Shown: positions 23,912-34,428 of the stretch, in pieces
Numbering within the stretch: the stretch's first letter is position 1
Layout of the letters: each line of letters begins with the position of its first letter
Assembly (NCBI GenBank): GCA_023213395.1
Contig: CM041465.1
Location: 10,416,001-10,480,000, forward strand
Source of the DNA: Cycas panzhihuaensis
Lineage: Eukaryota; Cycadophyta
Length of the DNA stretch: 64,000 bases
Reading direction: 5' to 3'
The notes under the pieces: model-generated
What the model was told of the DNA's origin: nothing
Database searches by the model: none
What the model saw: the letters and a program-made list of their open reading frames with translations, nothing else
Made by a program: the position numbers and the translations under genes

Positions 23912-24698
23912 ATGTCAAACAAGCAAGTCCAACAAACTACCCAAGCTCCTCTTCCCAGGAATGGAAACGCCCAGTCCTCTCAAGCGAGGAGGTCTGACCC
24001 CCCGCTTGAGAAGAAGTGGTGCTCCGTTCATGGGGATTGCTTCCACGACGATTCGCGTTGTAGGGCCCAGCATCCAAAGGATGCCCATCGACATGATTCT
24101 TCCCCCAAACGGGCCTCAAGGCCTAATTTGGATCAACCAGTTCATAAGGATCCGTTCCCTAAGCACGGGGAACGTGATCGCAATACCCAAACCAAGAACA
24201 ACCGTAACTGAGGAAGATCGCCTGATCCCTGTCCTTCCCGCGAATAAAGGGAAGGGTGCTTGGAATTCTTCTTCCTCTTGTCGTTCTCCTAGTCGTCGCA
24301 CCCCGTCGCCTTCACGACCCTGGAACAGGGGGAAAAAGGTGATCCAGTTGCTTGAGGCAACTCCCACTTTTGCCCTTACGCGATCTCAAGCCGCTAAGGA
24401 AGCAGCGGGAGCTTTTTGTCCTCCTGCTCCTTCCGACCCTCTTCCAGAGACCCTTCCTCCGGAAGTCCTTCTCTTTCCCAAGGCTATTCCTGTACGCCCG
24501 GGTTGTTACGATTTCCGAAGGGCACTTACCCAACCTACTGGGAAGGGTAAGCCTTTCTCTGTCGTGGACGAGCTCCATACGGTCGCCGCAGGAATGTCCT
24601 TGATGGACGTTCTGAGGAGTTGTCCCGAGCAGCGGGCCCTCCTCCTGGAAGCTTTAGGATCGAGTGATGTACCTGTCCACACTTTGGGTGTCGCCTAA
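23912..24698 (+). pseudogene. gag zinc-binding linker and pre-protease region
   Basis: The frame 23912-24211 contains WCSVHGDCFHDDSRC, a Cys/His cluster of the CxxH...H....C type used in Tat/Athila-like gag proteins instead of the CCHC knuckle. The next frame (to 24698) has an Arg/Ser-rich stretch and LHTVAAGMSLMDVLRSCPEQ, the usual segment before the protease. A stop and frame change separates the two. Confidence 0.7.
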
Positions 24699-25117
24699 GG
24701 TTGTGGACCCGCTATTTCCTTTGATCCTAAGGATCTTCCCCCTACTGGTGAAAGGGAACGCTGGAACTTCCCATTCACCATCACCATCGATACGCCTGAT
24801 TGTACTCTTCGAAGAACTGTTGTCGACAACGGTTCTTCCGTCAATGCCATGCCCTTGCGTGTCATGTAAGAGCTTGGTATTTCCGACCTGAAACCCGTTC
24901 CCTGGCGATGCCAAGGGTATGACGGTAGCGAGAAGACCCCTTTGGGATCTGTCGGGATTCCGCTTACCCTTGAGGGTAAGACCGTTCTTGCCGACATTGT
25001 AGTCCTTGACGTTGATGTGGATTACAACCTCCTTCTAGGTCGTCCATGGCTCGATCAAATGGGAGCCGTGTGCTCGACCCTTTGGGGATAACTTAAATTC
25101 GTCCATGATGGATGAAT
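24699..25117 (+). pseudogene. Retropepsin-like protease of the GC-rich element
   Basis: Read in the frame FDPKDLPPTG...: TLRRTVVDNGSSVNAMPL carries the aspartic protease motif in the DNGSS form (usual D[ST]G[AS]), and VDYNLLLGRPWLDQMGAV is the conserved C-terminal flap/end motif. Stops occur after PLRVM (24868-24870) and at the end (LWG stop, HDG stop). The protease would cut Gag-Pol; the stops make it inactive. Confidence 0.8.
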
Positions 25118-26319
25118 GAGAGTGATCCCCCGCGAACGCCCTTTTACTAAACAAACTCGCTCTACCAGTTCAGCAAACCCAGGCTCATCCACTCATGCCT
25201 CGGCTTGCTCTATTGGGATACCTAATCCGTCCGAAGAAGACCCCGCGTTTTCTCCTCCTAGTCTCACGCGGTTCGCCCCTATTGGCGTTGGGAGTTACGG
25301 GTACCTTGCTTCGTTCATTGATGATGAGTCGCTCGACGAAGACGAGGATTGTCCTCACCCCGTCTCTTTCCTTCGTGCCAATAGGTCGCACCTGCCTTGT
25401 TCTAGATCCCCGTCTAGAACCTCCCTCGTTGGTGAGGCTAGCCCCTCGTGCATGTCACATGTCATCGCTCGTGTTGACCCGCCTGTCAACATTTCTCCTT
25501 TTTCATTACCCCCCGTAGGTAATGGTTTTGAGGAATTGCCTTTCGCTCCTTCCGAGGGGCACCTTTCCGTTTTTCCTTCAAATTTCCGTGAGGAAGCTGA
25601 GCAACCCGATGGTCATCACGGTCCCGTTGCTCTCACTCCCTCTGGTGCTTCTCCTACTCAAAGTAAGGTCATCCATGGGGTGGATTATTTCAAGGATGAT
25701 GAAGCCCTGCTCGAGCATCTAGCAGGCCTTGCGCCTAACCTGCCTTCTAGTCACCACCGGCTTGGTCACCAGAAGATCCTCGCGATTGGATCCACGCTTG
25801 CTGATCCGATCCCGTCTCTTATTCCTCTGCCTCCCATTGATCTTGCCCCTCTCCACTTTGAGGAGGGCAACGCCATGTGCATAGGGGCAACCCAGGATGT
25901 AGTCTTGGCCCCGGGCAAGGTCATTAAGGTTGGGTTAGAATGCTCTCCTGATGAGGTAAGGGAATACTCCCTTCTATTCCAGGAGTTTCGAGACATTTTC
26001 GTGTGGGATTATGCTGACATGAAGGGAATTGACCCCTCGATTGTCACTCATAACCTCACCACCCTTCCTGGCGCCCGCCTACTGTGCTGTAAGCGTCCCT
26101 TCACTCAAGCTCTCTCTGGCCAAGATGGAGGTAGAGAAGCTTCTGGATGCTGGGCTCATTACTTCCATTGACCGTTTGACCACATTCAAACCCCGATGGG
26201 TTGGTCCTTTCGTCATTATCAAATCCCTCGATAATGGTGCTTATAGGATAGCCACCCTGGGAGGGCTCGAATTTGAGAAAGTCGTTAATGAGATGTTCCT
26301 TAAGAAGTTTTACGTATGA
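25116..26319 (+). pseudogene. RT N-terminus joined to integrase C-terminus (internal deletion)
   Basis: The frame 25116-26171 is a linker ending with FRDIFVWDYADMKGIDPSIVTHNL, the entry of a gypsy RT. After a small frame change near 26115 the frame ending at 26319 continues KMEVEKLLDAGLITSID, the next conserved RT segment, and then passes without a stop into PRWVGPFVIIKSLDNGAYRIATL and NEMFLKKFYV, which is the far C-terminal end of a gypsy integrase. The junction is near 26172-26190. RT palm, RNase H and the integrase core are absent. Confidence 0.85.
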
Positions 26320-27097
26320 TCCCTCGGCGATCCCTTCGCCTTGCTCTGAAATGAGCCTAAACTACCATCTTAGGTTGTCCCCATTCTTCCCAACCACGGG
26401 TAGAGTGGCAATTTAAGATGGACTCCTTCTTCTTCTTTTCGGTTCCTTAGCGAACCTGCTCCCATATTCTCTCGGGAACCCTTGTGTCGTCTTACTTGGG
26501 CATCCCCAATCAGAAGACACTTGGGGCATCGTTGCCCCTTTCCCGCCTCTGCTTCCTTCGCATATCCCGCTATGCTCTCCTGCAGACATGTACTCCGGCC
26601 CCGCTCCCTAACCTCATACTTATGTCGTCCAGCTCCACAAGGTGTGTGTGTCCCTGTTAGGTGTGTGGTCGTACATGGGAGGAAACGTGTGCGTTATATA
26701 ATAAAATATATACAACATAAAACATCTGCAACATAACATTCATAATACACAAAAATAAATATACATATCATCCACATATGACACATCATATACAGCATCT
26801 CATATCCCAATGGGGTTCCAATCACCCCATGCATATATATATACATATCAAAAATCATATCATCATACATCCTGGGAAGCCGGTGTCCTTGCAGGGGGGG
26901 TACAATCATATGGTCCTATATATGACCCCCTGGAGGTCCGTGCTTTCCCCTGTTAGATCTGCATATACATGTCCTACTACTGTGGCCCCGCTCCTGGGGT
27001 GCCATCTCCCAGTCTCTGTGATCCCTCTCCTGGGGACCACATGCCTCTGAGGCTCCTCCTGGGCCTCCGTGAGCTGCCTGCCTCGCTCTCCTCATCC
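26320..27097. other. Spacer between pol remnant and antisense PMD gene
   Basis: 26690-26880 is a local AT-rich island with TATA/CATA runs inside the GC-rich element, in the position of a 3' untranslated region for the antisense gene to its right. No ORF that I can assign on either strand, and no clear AATAAA on the minus strand. Confidence 0.4.
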
Positions 27098-27691
27098 CTA
27101 GGTCGTCTCGGGGTCGTCGCCGCTGTGTGGGTCCGTGTCCTGCTCCGACTTGACCTCGAGACCATCTGTGCCACTCACCGATCGATCCGCCCGGATATGA
27201 TCCCGCTCTCCCCGAAGTACCTCCTCTGTCATCCTGAGATGCTCTCTGATGATTATCACCGGGTCTGCCTCATTGTCTCCACCGCACCACCACTGCCTCT
27301 CAAGAGTCTGGACCTGCCCTCGCACTGCCTCTCTCGCGTCGCATGTCATCCCTCTCGCGCCTCGCGTCGTCTCTCTCCTGCTGCAGTTGTTCCTGGGATG
27401 TAGCATGCTCTTGGGACTCTGCAGCCCATATGTCCCTCACCCTCACCATCCAGGTGAATGCCTCTCTGTGGGCTCCCGCTGCTCTAGGCTCATCGCCTGC
27501 CTGGATGGACCAGTTTGCCCTCCACGCACACCGAGGGAATATCTCCTCGCCACGCCCCCATCGCCTCTCGATCTCGATGTACCTGCCAATGCAACACGCC
27601 ATGTGTCAGTCTATATACCATGATCAAACCAAACCAAACTTCTATCTAGATGCTAAATGACTTTGGAAAAGGTTGGCTCTCACCGTGGGCC
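27098..27691 (-). pseudogene. C-terminal part of the antisense PMD gene (charged coiled-coil-like)
   Basis: Frames 27602-27300 and 27406-27098 overlap and together give a charged tail: WMVRVRDIWAAESQEHATSQEQ and an Arg/Asp/Glu-rich RRERDDMRRER stretch, coiled-coil-like. A possible splice donor ACG/GTGAGAG at the minus strand near 27691 and an acceptor near 27610 would remove a short intron, but the phases do not join cleanly in this copy, so a frameshift must also be present. Confidence 0.45.
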
Positions 27692-29547
27692 TGATCCTCG
27701 GCCGTGGCATCCTCTCCTCGGCTCTCCGCCACCACAGTGTGCCTGCCTCTTGCACCTCCTCTGCCTGGGTCCCTCTCCTCGTGGGGGTGGCCCCAGCTCT
27801 CGTCCCTACGGATCCCATTGCGATCCGTAGCCTGCGGGCCCTAGTCACGGGTCCTCTGACCTCACCCTGTGCTCCTGATGGGCCTGCCTCTCCTCCGGCA
27901 GCCCCGAATGGACCCTCTGCCTGTCCTGTTATCCCTGAAGGACCTGCCTCCCCTGTAGGTCGTGACGGGCCGGCCCCGCTGTCTCCACTATCTCCATCAT
28001 CCTCATCGTCACTACTGTCATCTCCCACGGACACTCCTGCTCCGCCCACCTCGTCATCACTATCCCACCTCACCGTCCTGTATGGCTCAGCTATGTAGTC
28101 TGGGAGGGTGAGGAGGTCTAGTGATGTGGCCTCCACCGATCGTCTAACGTGGGCTGGCCCCTCCGTCCCCTCGGTCCGATTCTGCCATCTGTGGACCATC
28201 GGGGCCTGATCTGTGATAGGGTGAGGTCCCCTCGCTGGTGCCACTACCGCGAAGTGATCAAAATACCAACACTGTAACAGTGTGATGTATGATAATTCTC
28301 CTCTGCCGGACGTCCTGATAGTGTCCAGCTATGCAACTAGGTTCGTCGCTATCAGGGCTGCCCAGTCCATCCTCTCGCCAGCTTCGCAGCGGCGAACTGC
28401 ATCCATCCATCCTCCTGGAATCTCTCTATAGTTCGGTTGGGAAATGCGGAGCGAATGCACAAGATGATCATCTTCCTCACTCGAGGAATCCGGATAATAG
28501 AATGCGGAGGGTGCTCCTCCGGTCCCACCGCCACCCTGTGAAGAACAGGCTGCCTCCTGTGCCGCCTCGGTCAAGGCGGCATCCCGAGTCTCACCGGCCT
28601 CCCTGTCGCCGGAACTCCCAGTATCCACCGGATATCCCTCGGCGTGACCATCACATCCCCCACCTGTGGTAGGTGGAACATATGCCTCCTCCGGTCCCAA
28701 TGGGACACTATATCCACCAGCAGCCTCTGGTTCGACGTGTACTGAGGTGTCTTGAGGGCCTTGTACAGGCCACACCTCTCCAACATGTCCCTATCCTCCT
28801 GAGTCATCATCTCCATGTAACTCAGATCCTCCTGAGTCATCATCTCCATGTAACTCAGCATAGCCATACCAACATTCTCACGGTTATCTACCGCGAGCAC
28901 AGCCTGTTCACACCAAAAACACTTCAAGTCAGTCTCATATCAGCTATTGTTACCTTTCTCTCTCTCAAATCTCTCTCTGCCTGAGATTTGGGGCTCTTTT
29001 GGCCCTCATGTCTATTTTTACGCGCCTTCCGTCTGGTGCCAAACTTAGCGGTGCGCTAAGCGCACGGGTCCCATGGCGATGTGGGGCCCGCGGCAAAGGT
29101 CGCGGCACCGCGATCATTCCGTGATGACAATGAGCCCCTAAAGGGGGGGTTTCCTGCCCAAAAAGCCAAAATTTTTCTTCTGGTGGACACCGTGGGGCCC
29201 ACCGGGACCAGGGCTCCCTAATGCCCAGGTCCCCGCCTCTTTCTGGGTCTGATTCGGATCCCAGGAAGCCTTCCTTTGCCCGTAAGGGGCACTAAGACTA
29301 TGCAAAATAACTCTAAAAACTACAAAAATCAACAAACTTTGAACTTCGATTTGGGTCAGGTTTAGTGATTTCCACTCACTGGATCTGGTCTTGCTATCGC
29401 CATGTCGTCTGGTCGGTCGTGCTGGCTGTCCCCGCTCCCCAATCCGACGGTCCGATCTCCCTCTATGTGCCTCCGAAGTTGGGCGGCGCTCTGCTGCGTA
29501 AGGAAATGGCTCTGGTTTCGTACGAGAGCTGGTGAAAATGAATCCAT
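27642..29547 (-). pseudogene. Antisense plant mobile domain (PMD) gene carried by the GC-rich element
   Basis: The core is in the frame 28927-28571: YTSNQRLLVDIVSHW then HMFHLPQVGDVMVTPRDIRWILG and PATGRPV, the classic PMD signature (W..ETHTFHLP.GE.TVTL.DV..LLGLP..G.PV in relatives). A one-base shift near 28600 moves to the frame 28775-28329 (acidic linker, then GGWMDAV, RMDWAALI). A TAG at 28329-28331 interrupts, and the same frame continues with GELSYITLLQCWYFDHF, the C-terminal PMD part, and an acidic/Gly-rich tail to 27642. A likely first exon (29547-29380) ends at CCA/GTGAGT and joins in phase 0 to an acceptor GTGAACAG/GCT at 28903. PMD proteins of hosts (MAIN/MAIL) act in silencing and expression; the role in transposons is unknown. 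Confidence 0.82.
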
Positions 29548-29563
29548 TTTCCCGTCGATTTCC

Positions 29564-29573
29564 TTATATAAAG
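29564..29573 (-). promoter_or_regulatory. TATA box upstream of the antisense PMD gene
   Basis: CTTTATATAA on the minus strand, a good TATA box in an otherwise GC-rich region. It is only about 17 bp before the first ATG at 29547, so transcription starting ~30 bp downstream would miss that ATG; translation might begin further in. No expression evidence is available. Confidence 0.5.
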
Positions 29574-30142
29574 TGGGCCCCCAACGGGCACTTCCTCTGT
29601 TTTTGGTCTCGCGTCAGTCGTTGGGATCGTCTCGTTGCCCCGATTACCTTTGCCTTCTGGCCCTGTCGTCAATCGCGCTATGTTGATGCCCTTTTTGCTC
29701 TCCTGCAAGGGCATTTATGGTGCATCATCATCGCGCTTTTGCCAGGGCCCTTCTGCATCGTTTTGCGCGCTACTCCCGTGCCTGCCCGAGTTTATACTCA
29801 TTTGGCTCGTTTCGCCACCCTAGACTCATTTCTGCAGTCCTTTCTCACTCTTGGAGTCCCCAAAGGGAATGCCCCCCCACTTGGGGGCATGTTTCGCTTT
29901 CTAAAGGTGACCTTTTGGCACTCCAAGGGGTTTTTTCCCTTCCGACCGCTCTCCGCCGGTGATCGGATTGTTTGCTCTGCATACAGGTTACCTCATTGCT
30001 AGGTCCTCCTACCCTTCATGGCCATTTTCTGCTTGCTTGTTGTGCGTTGCTTTCATCACCCGTTGATTGCTTGGATTTTGTGTCACCGATATACATACAC
30101 ATCTTCTGAAGCCGGCGAGCGCGGTAATCTGACGTTCTCGCA

Positions 30143-30490
30143 TTGCATGGATCCTCCATGACCCTTCGACATGATCTCCTCCGCTCTGGGATCTTCCTCC
30201 CAGAGGCTACCAACAACGAAGCTGAGTATGCAGCCATTATTGAAGCCCTCACTGATGCTCTCTGTTTCCATCACAGACCCATTGTTTTGCTTTGTGACTC
30301 TCAAGTTGTGGTGTCTCATCTCACCCAGTGCGATGCCCCACTTAAGGACTCTTACCGCCGCGGATCCCTCCTGGCCCACTTTTCTTCTGTCGATATCCAG
30401 CATATCCCTCGGGCCCTCAACGCTGAGGCAGATAGCCTCGTTCGCCTCATCCTTGAGTGTCGCCTCTCCCTTCTTACTGATCGTCCCTGA
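30143..30490 (+). pseudogene. Extra RNase H (RVT_3/archaeal-like) near the 3' LTR
   Basis: The frame has the three clear RNase H signatures of the RVT_3 type: ATNNEAEYAAIIEAL (second acidic residue, near residue 24), VLLCDSQVVVSHL (third Asp, near 50) and IQHIPRALNAEADSL (fourth Asp, near 95). The first strand (usually FDGS...) is reduced to LHGSS, so the first catalytic Asp seems lost. There is no ATG before 30158. Such additional RNase H domains are known in Tat-type gypsy elements, where they lie within pol; here it lies after the antisense PMD gene and 400 bp before the 3' LTR. Confidence 0.8.
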
Positions 30491-30895
30491 GGTTTGCCTG
30501 GCCTTCCCGTCGCCCAAGCCTCAGGTCGTCTGTCACTTTGCTTTGCGATCCGTTCGCACCTCCGAAACCGGGTTACTAATGAGGTAAAACTATGGTACCC
30601 ACTATTTGTTCTTTATTTAGCTATGCATGTTCCTTTGCATCCTTTGTGGTGGGGGCAGCCCCCTCACCTGTCTCGTTCTTCCAGTCGGTTTCCAGGTGGC
30701 CCATAGGCAGCCCCTATGTTGTCTCCCACCGCCGCTTTCGTATCCACGCGTCCCGCCACAACACTCAAGACCCTTGCCTCTTGTTATGATCTTGATTGAT
30801 ATATCTATATACACATGTACTCTTGTGATTGTGTTGCCAGCATTCACCATCGCACCAGGCTTCCGAGCAGCGAGGCTCTGCTACAAAGGGGGCAG
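30491..30895 (+). other. 3' untranslated region and polypurine tract
   Basis: Non-coding DNA ending in ACAAAGGGGGCAG (30883-30895), a polypurine tract directly before the TG of the 3' LTR. Confidence 0.75.
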
Positions 30896-33466
30896 TGTTT
30901 CCTGGCTTCCGGGAATGGATACGGAATCACCGACTCAGGTAAGTGCAGGTATATCTCTCGCATTATCATCGCTTTCTTTTACTCGATGTTTGCTTGCGTA
31001 TCTGCATGTGTATGACTTTATGGGCGGCCCCGTGGTCGTCCACACCTATGCTAGCCTATGATGACTATAGCAGGGGCACACTCCCAGCGAGTGTGGCACT
31101 CTGGTGACCGTATTACTTCCCGCATCTACCCTCCTCGCTCCAGGATCCACTAGGTTTGCGCCACCTCACTTGGTGTGATGACTCATCATCGTTTGGTCAA
31201 CTTGCCACCCCACTCGAGCCCTATTTTTGCTCCTTTGGACCCATTTTGTCGGCTTGTTTGCTCCCGGGTAGTTGTTTTAGCGTTATGTTAGCCTTTTTCG
31301 CCGCCCCGCCTCAACCCGTGGTTGGTGGGCCCCATTTTCAGCCCTAGGTGCATCACTTGATTTTTCGCAGATCGCCGGAATATTCATGATACCAGACGAC
31401 TGCATCTCAGGTTGTTTTTAAAAATCCGCCGTGGTAATTTCACATTTATTGCGAAACTGCCACGTGGCTCACGCTTTATTTCTCTTCCAGCTGCGCCCTA
31501 ATTGCACGCTTTAGGGTTTTGCTTGAGTACTTAAGCCCTTTTTGGCTCATTTTCAAAGATCTTTTTTTTGGATCACTTTTGGAATTGCTCTCAAGGAAAC
31601 ACTCTCCCGCCTCGCTTCTCTCTGCTTGTCGTGATCAATCGGACCTGCACCCTTCATACAGTGCCCAGCTCTCCTTTGGCGTGGCTGAGACATTCTCCCA
31701 GCCCTCAAACGCCTTGGAGAGGGTTCCTTTGAAGTGGTTTCCAACCGGTCTTCACCCAGGCAGTCTATAAGCGCCCCGAGTGCAGGTGTTTCCCATCACA
31801 CCTCCGCAGTAGGACCTCAAACCTGCTCTACTTCAGATCTAGGCTGATTTATCAGTCCCTCTCTGCTGCCCTTTGGCTGAGGTAAATCCCTCGCCTCTTC
31901 TCCCTAGGTATTCTTTGTTTATGCTTGTGTTCTTGTGATATTCATGCTTCAGCTTGTTTGCTCTTACTTGTTGCTTGAGAGTTGGTTGTCCTCTCTTTTG
32001 GGGGCTGTTATACCACTCTCCCTGCTCTTGCTGCATTTCTTGTCCCAAGGCGATGGCGTGGAGGGGTTGCATAGGTTTTGGAGAGGAGATGGGTGGATTC
32101 CGTACCACCTTCCACGCTCCCTAGGCGGCTCTTAGCCCCCCAAAACCTCCCTCTCGCCCCGTGCTGCTCTTGGCCTTCAAACAAGGGTTTGAAGGCTCCC
32201 TTTGGTTGCCCAAACCAGTGCTGTCATAAGTTGCAGCGCTGATTTGGAGCCTTTTGCTTGGGTTTGGGCATCACTCATAAGTCCCACCCGCTAGTTTCTT
32301 GCTCCACCTTTCTTCCCCGCGTCACCCGGTTTGCTCTTCATAGCATCCCGGTTCGCCGTGGGTACCCTTGGGCCTTTCTTTGCCCTTTTTTGCTGCCATT
32401 TTCCAGCCCTTGCTCTTGACTTTCCCCTCGCTGCCTCGTGGCTCTTGGGGGGAGGTTTGGGCATCATTTATGGGAGGTAGGCCACTCCGAGGCTTACCCA
32501 ACCATTTACTTTCACTTTGGTCACTTTCTTTTGATACTTTCATTGTTGGATTAGCACTAACGCATGTATATTCAAATTCTCGTTTATGTTATTTAGGCAT
32601 ATATTGTTAGAGTTTTTGTGTTGCATGTTAGTGCTCTTCCTTCGACGGGAGAAAGAGACCGCTATTGCTTGCAGGTACTTGGGAAGCGTGGAGTGCATCG
32701 CCCGTGGGCCTAGCTACCGGTAAACACCTTCATATGTGTTATGTTTTCATGCTATTTTATTTCTTAGTTGGTGCTTCCTTTCTTTCTTGGCATCGCATTT
32801 GATTTTCCAGGGAAGGTAAGGAAGCCCCCTCTTCGTCTGCCGCAATATCTCGCATCCAGTACATCGCACGGAGTGGTTGGACGCCCCTCGAGAAGGTTAC
32901 TTCATCTCAAGACGCCCGCCTCCAGTCCACGCTTGCTCCTCCGCTATCCTTTCTTTTCCTTTTATTTCTTTTGTAGTAATTAGTACATTGAAGGATTAAA
33001 GGGAAAAATTGGTTTGGTACTTGTTTGCGATTCGTTTGTCTTGTTTCATGCATCTTTATCATTCATAGGAAAGATTGTAGGAGTCCTTCTCTCCCCTACC
33101 TTTCCTCTTCTCCCTTTGACCACACGAGTGCCTCGCTTCCAAAGATCACCGTGTACCCGGTTAGGTTGTGTAGGATTGCCCTTGGCCTGTCTCCATTAGG
33201 TCTTCTCTTCCCCCCTTCTGGCCACCCAAGGGTGGGAGGGTCCTATTCCTGTGTCAACCTGTTTGCCCTACGCACCTTCACCTCTTATTCGAGGCTGTGA
33301 AGGGTCACCTGATAGTAGCCATACTCCATTGCAGATCCCAAACTCGGCCTCACAAGACGGGCGCCTCTGGTAGTTACCCACCTTTTAGGTCCCACCTTCC
33401 ATCATTCCACCACTCACTCTCCCTTGCACCTATCAGTTAGGTAGTTATCCCGTAGTAGCGCATCCA
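30896..33466 (+). repeat. 3' LTR of the GC-rich element
   Basis: 2571 bp, TGTTTCCTGGCTTCC to GCATCCA, then GGTGC. Differs from the 5' LTR by scattered substitutions and by about 20 extra bases just before the end (33440-33462). Confidence 0.9.
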
Positions 33467-33471
33467 GGTGC

Positions 33472-34316
33472 AAATCTTTTCCTCTCAGCATAAACCTTCT
33501 TATTCATTTTTTCTATGGAAATCACCTTCTTACTAGCTTCATCGAGCGATTTAACTTCAAAAAGTTGAAGTTCTTGCTGAATATGCTAGTGCAGTCATCC
33601 AATATACTTTAGCATGATGCCTTTACCTAGTGAAGAAATGCCCAACACAACAGCTTGCTTTTAAAATTTTATTGTGTAGTCTTGGACATTTTGGCCTCTT
33701 TCTTGTCGGTAATATTGTCATTTAATCCTCTGTTGCTCTTCATACCCAATAGGATAGAATTGCTTCTTTATGAGGATTTTGAATTATTGCTAGGTAATTT
33801 CATTTGTATTATGGGATTTAAGATATGCATTTCACTAAACTAATGCATGCTTAGATAATTTTAAACTAGCAAAAGTAATTTTCTGCTAGTTTTTATACCC
33901 ATAAATGGAAAAATATATTTCTAGTTGGTCCAACCAACTATCTAACCTTTCAGCATCTAAAGTTCCATCATTGATAGGCAGTTCAAGTTTTTCCTCTACC
34001 TTGAATGGATGTGTTATTACTACTGGATTATCATCTTCTTTCTCTTCTTGTTGGTCTTCTACCAACTCTTCATTTGTTTCCTCTTTTATTGGTTCATCTT
34101 ATTCCTTCTTTACACCTTTCACTATTGAAGAAGAAGTTGCAACTTGTTGAGAGACTAGTTGTACCACAAGCTAGATTACTCTGTCGAGGTTTTGCTCCAT
34201 CTTCACGAATCTTTCCTCTATCTTTTGCTCTAGCTCAACCATCTTCCTTCGTTGTCTATATTCTTTCTCAAGTGGTTTGGTTAAAGGTTCGCCGATCAAC
34301 AAATATTGAAATCTAG
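33472..34316 (-). pseudogene. gypsy 1 gag N-terminal part, copy A
   Basis: Continuation of gag after the nested insertion. In minus-strand reading: a region with many Glu/Asp (EEKLELP, IYDGTLDAE), then LDSWLDQLEIYFSI, WWNAYLKS, the FYPIGYEEQQR segment and KKVIAIEKMNK, all typical of gypsy gag. Several stops at expected Gln or Trp sites. The start lies close to the PBS at 34422. Confidence 0.75.
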
Positions 34317-34428
34317 TTTTCATAAAAACTTTTCACAAAGAAAGCAAGAGGATTTCTCTTTTCTTTTCTCTTTAAAAATCCCTAGGTTCCCAAGGATTTT
34401 AAGAAAACTAGCTTTGATACCAAATATT

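Larger units (their letters stand above)
19519..33466 (+). mobile_element. GC-rich non-autonomous gypsy-type element with antisense PMD gene and extra RNase H
   Basis: Bounded by LTRs 19519-22086 and 30896-33466, with GGTGC target duplications at 19514-19518 and 33467-33471; copy B has the uninterrupted target near 53038. Base composition is clearly richer in GC than everything around it. Plus-strand order: gag, zinc-binding linker, protease, start of RT fused to the integrase tail, then an antisense plant-mobile-domain gene, then an RVT_3-type RNase H, then PPT and 3' LTR. Most of RT, its own RNase H and the integrase core are gone, so it cannot move alone. The gag and pre-RT style (DIFVWDYADMKGIDPSIV) is like Tat/Athila-type gypsy elements; the lineage is an inference. 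Confidence 0.92.

Noticed and set aside
24116-24997. Minus-strand ORFs opposite gag/protease of the GC-rich element
   Set aside because: Shadows of the plus-strand frames, with no recognisable domains.
29402-30002. Plus-strand frames of 94 and 156 codons
   Set aside because: They are opposite the PMD first exon and its promoter; no similarity to known proteins.
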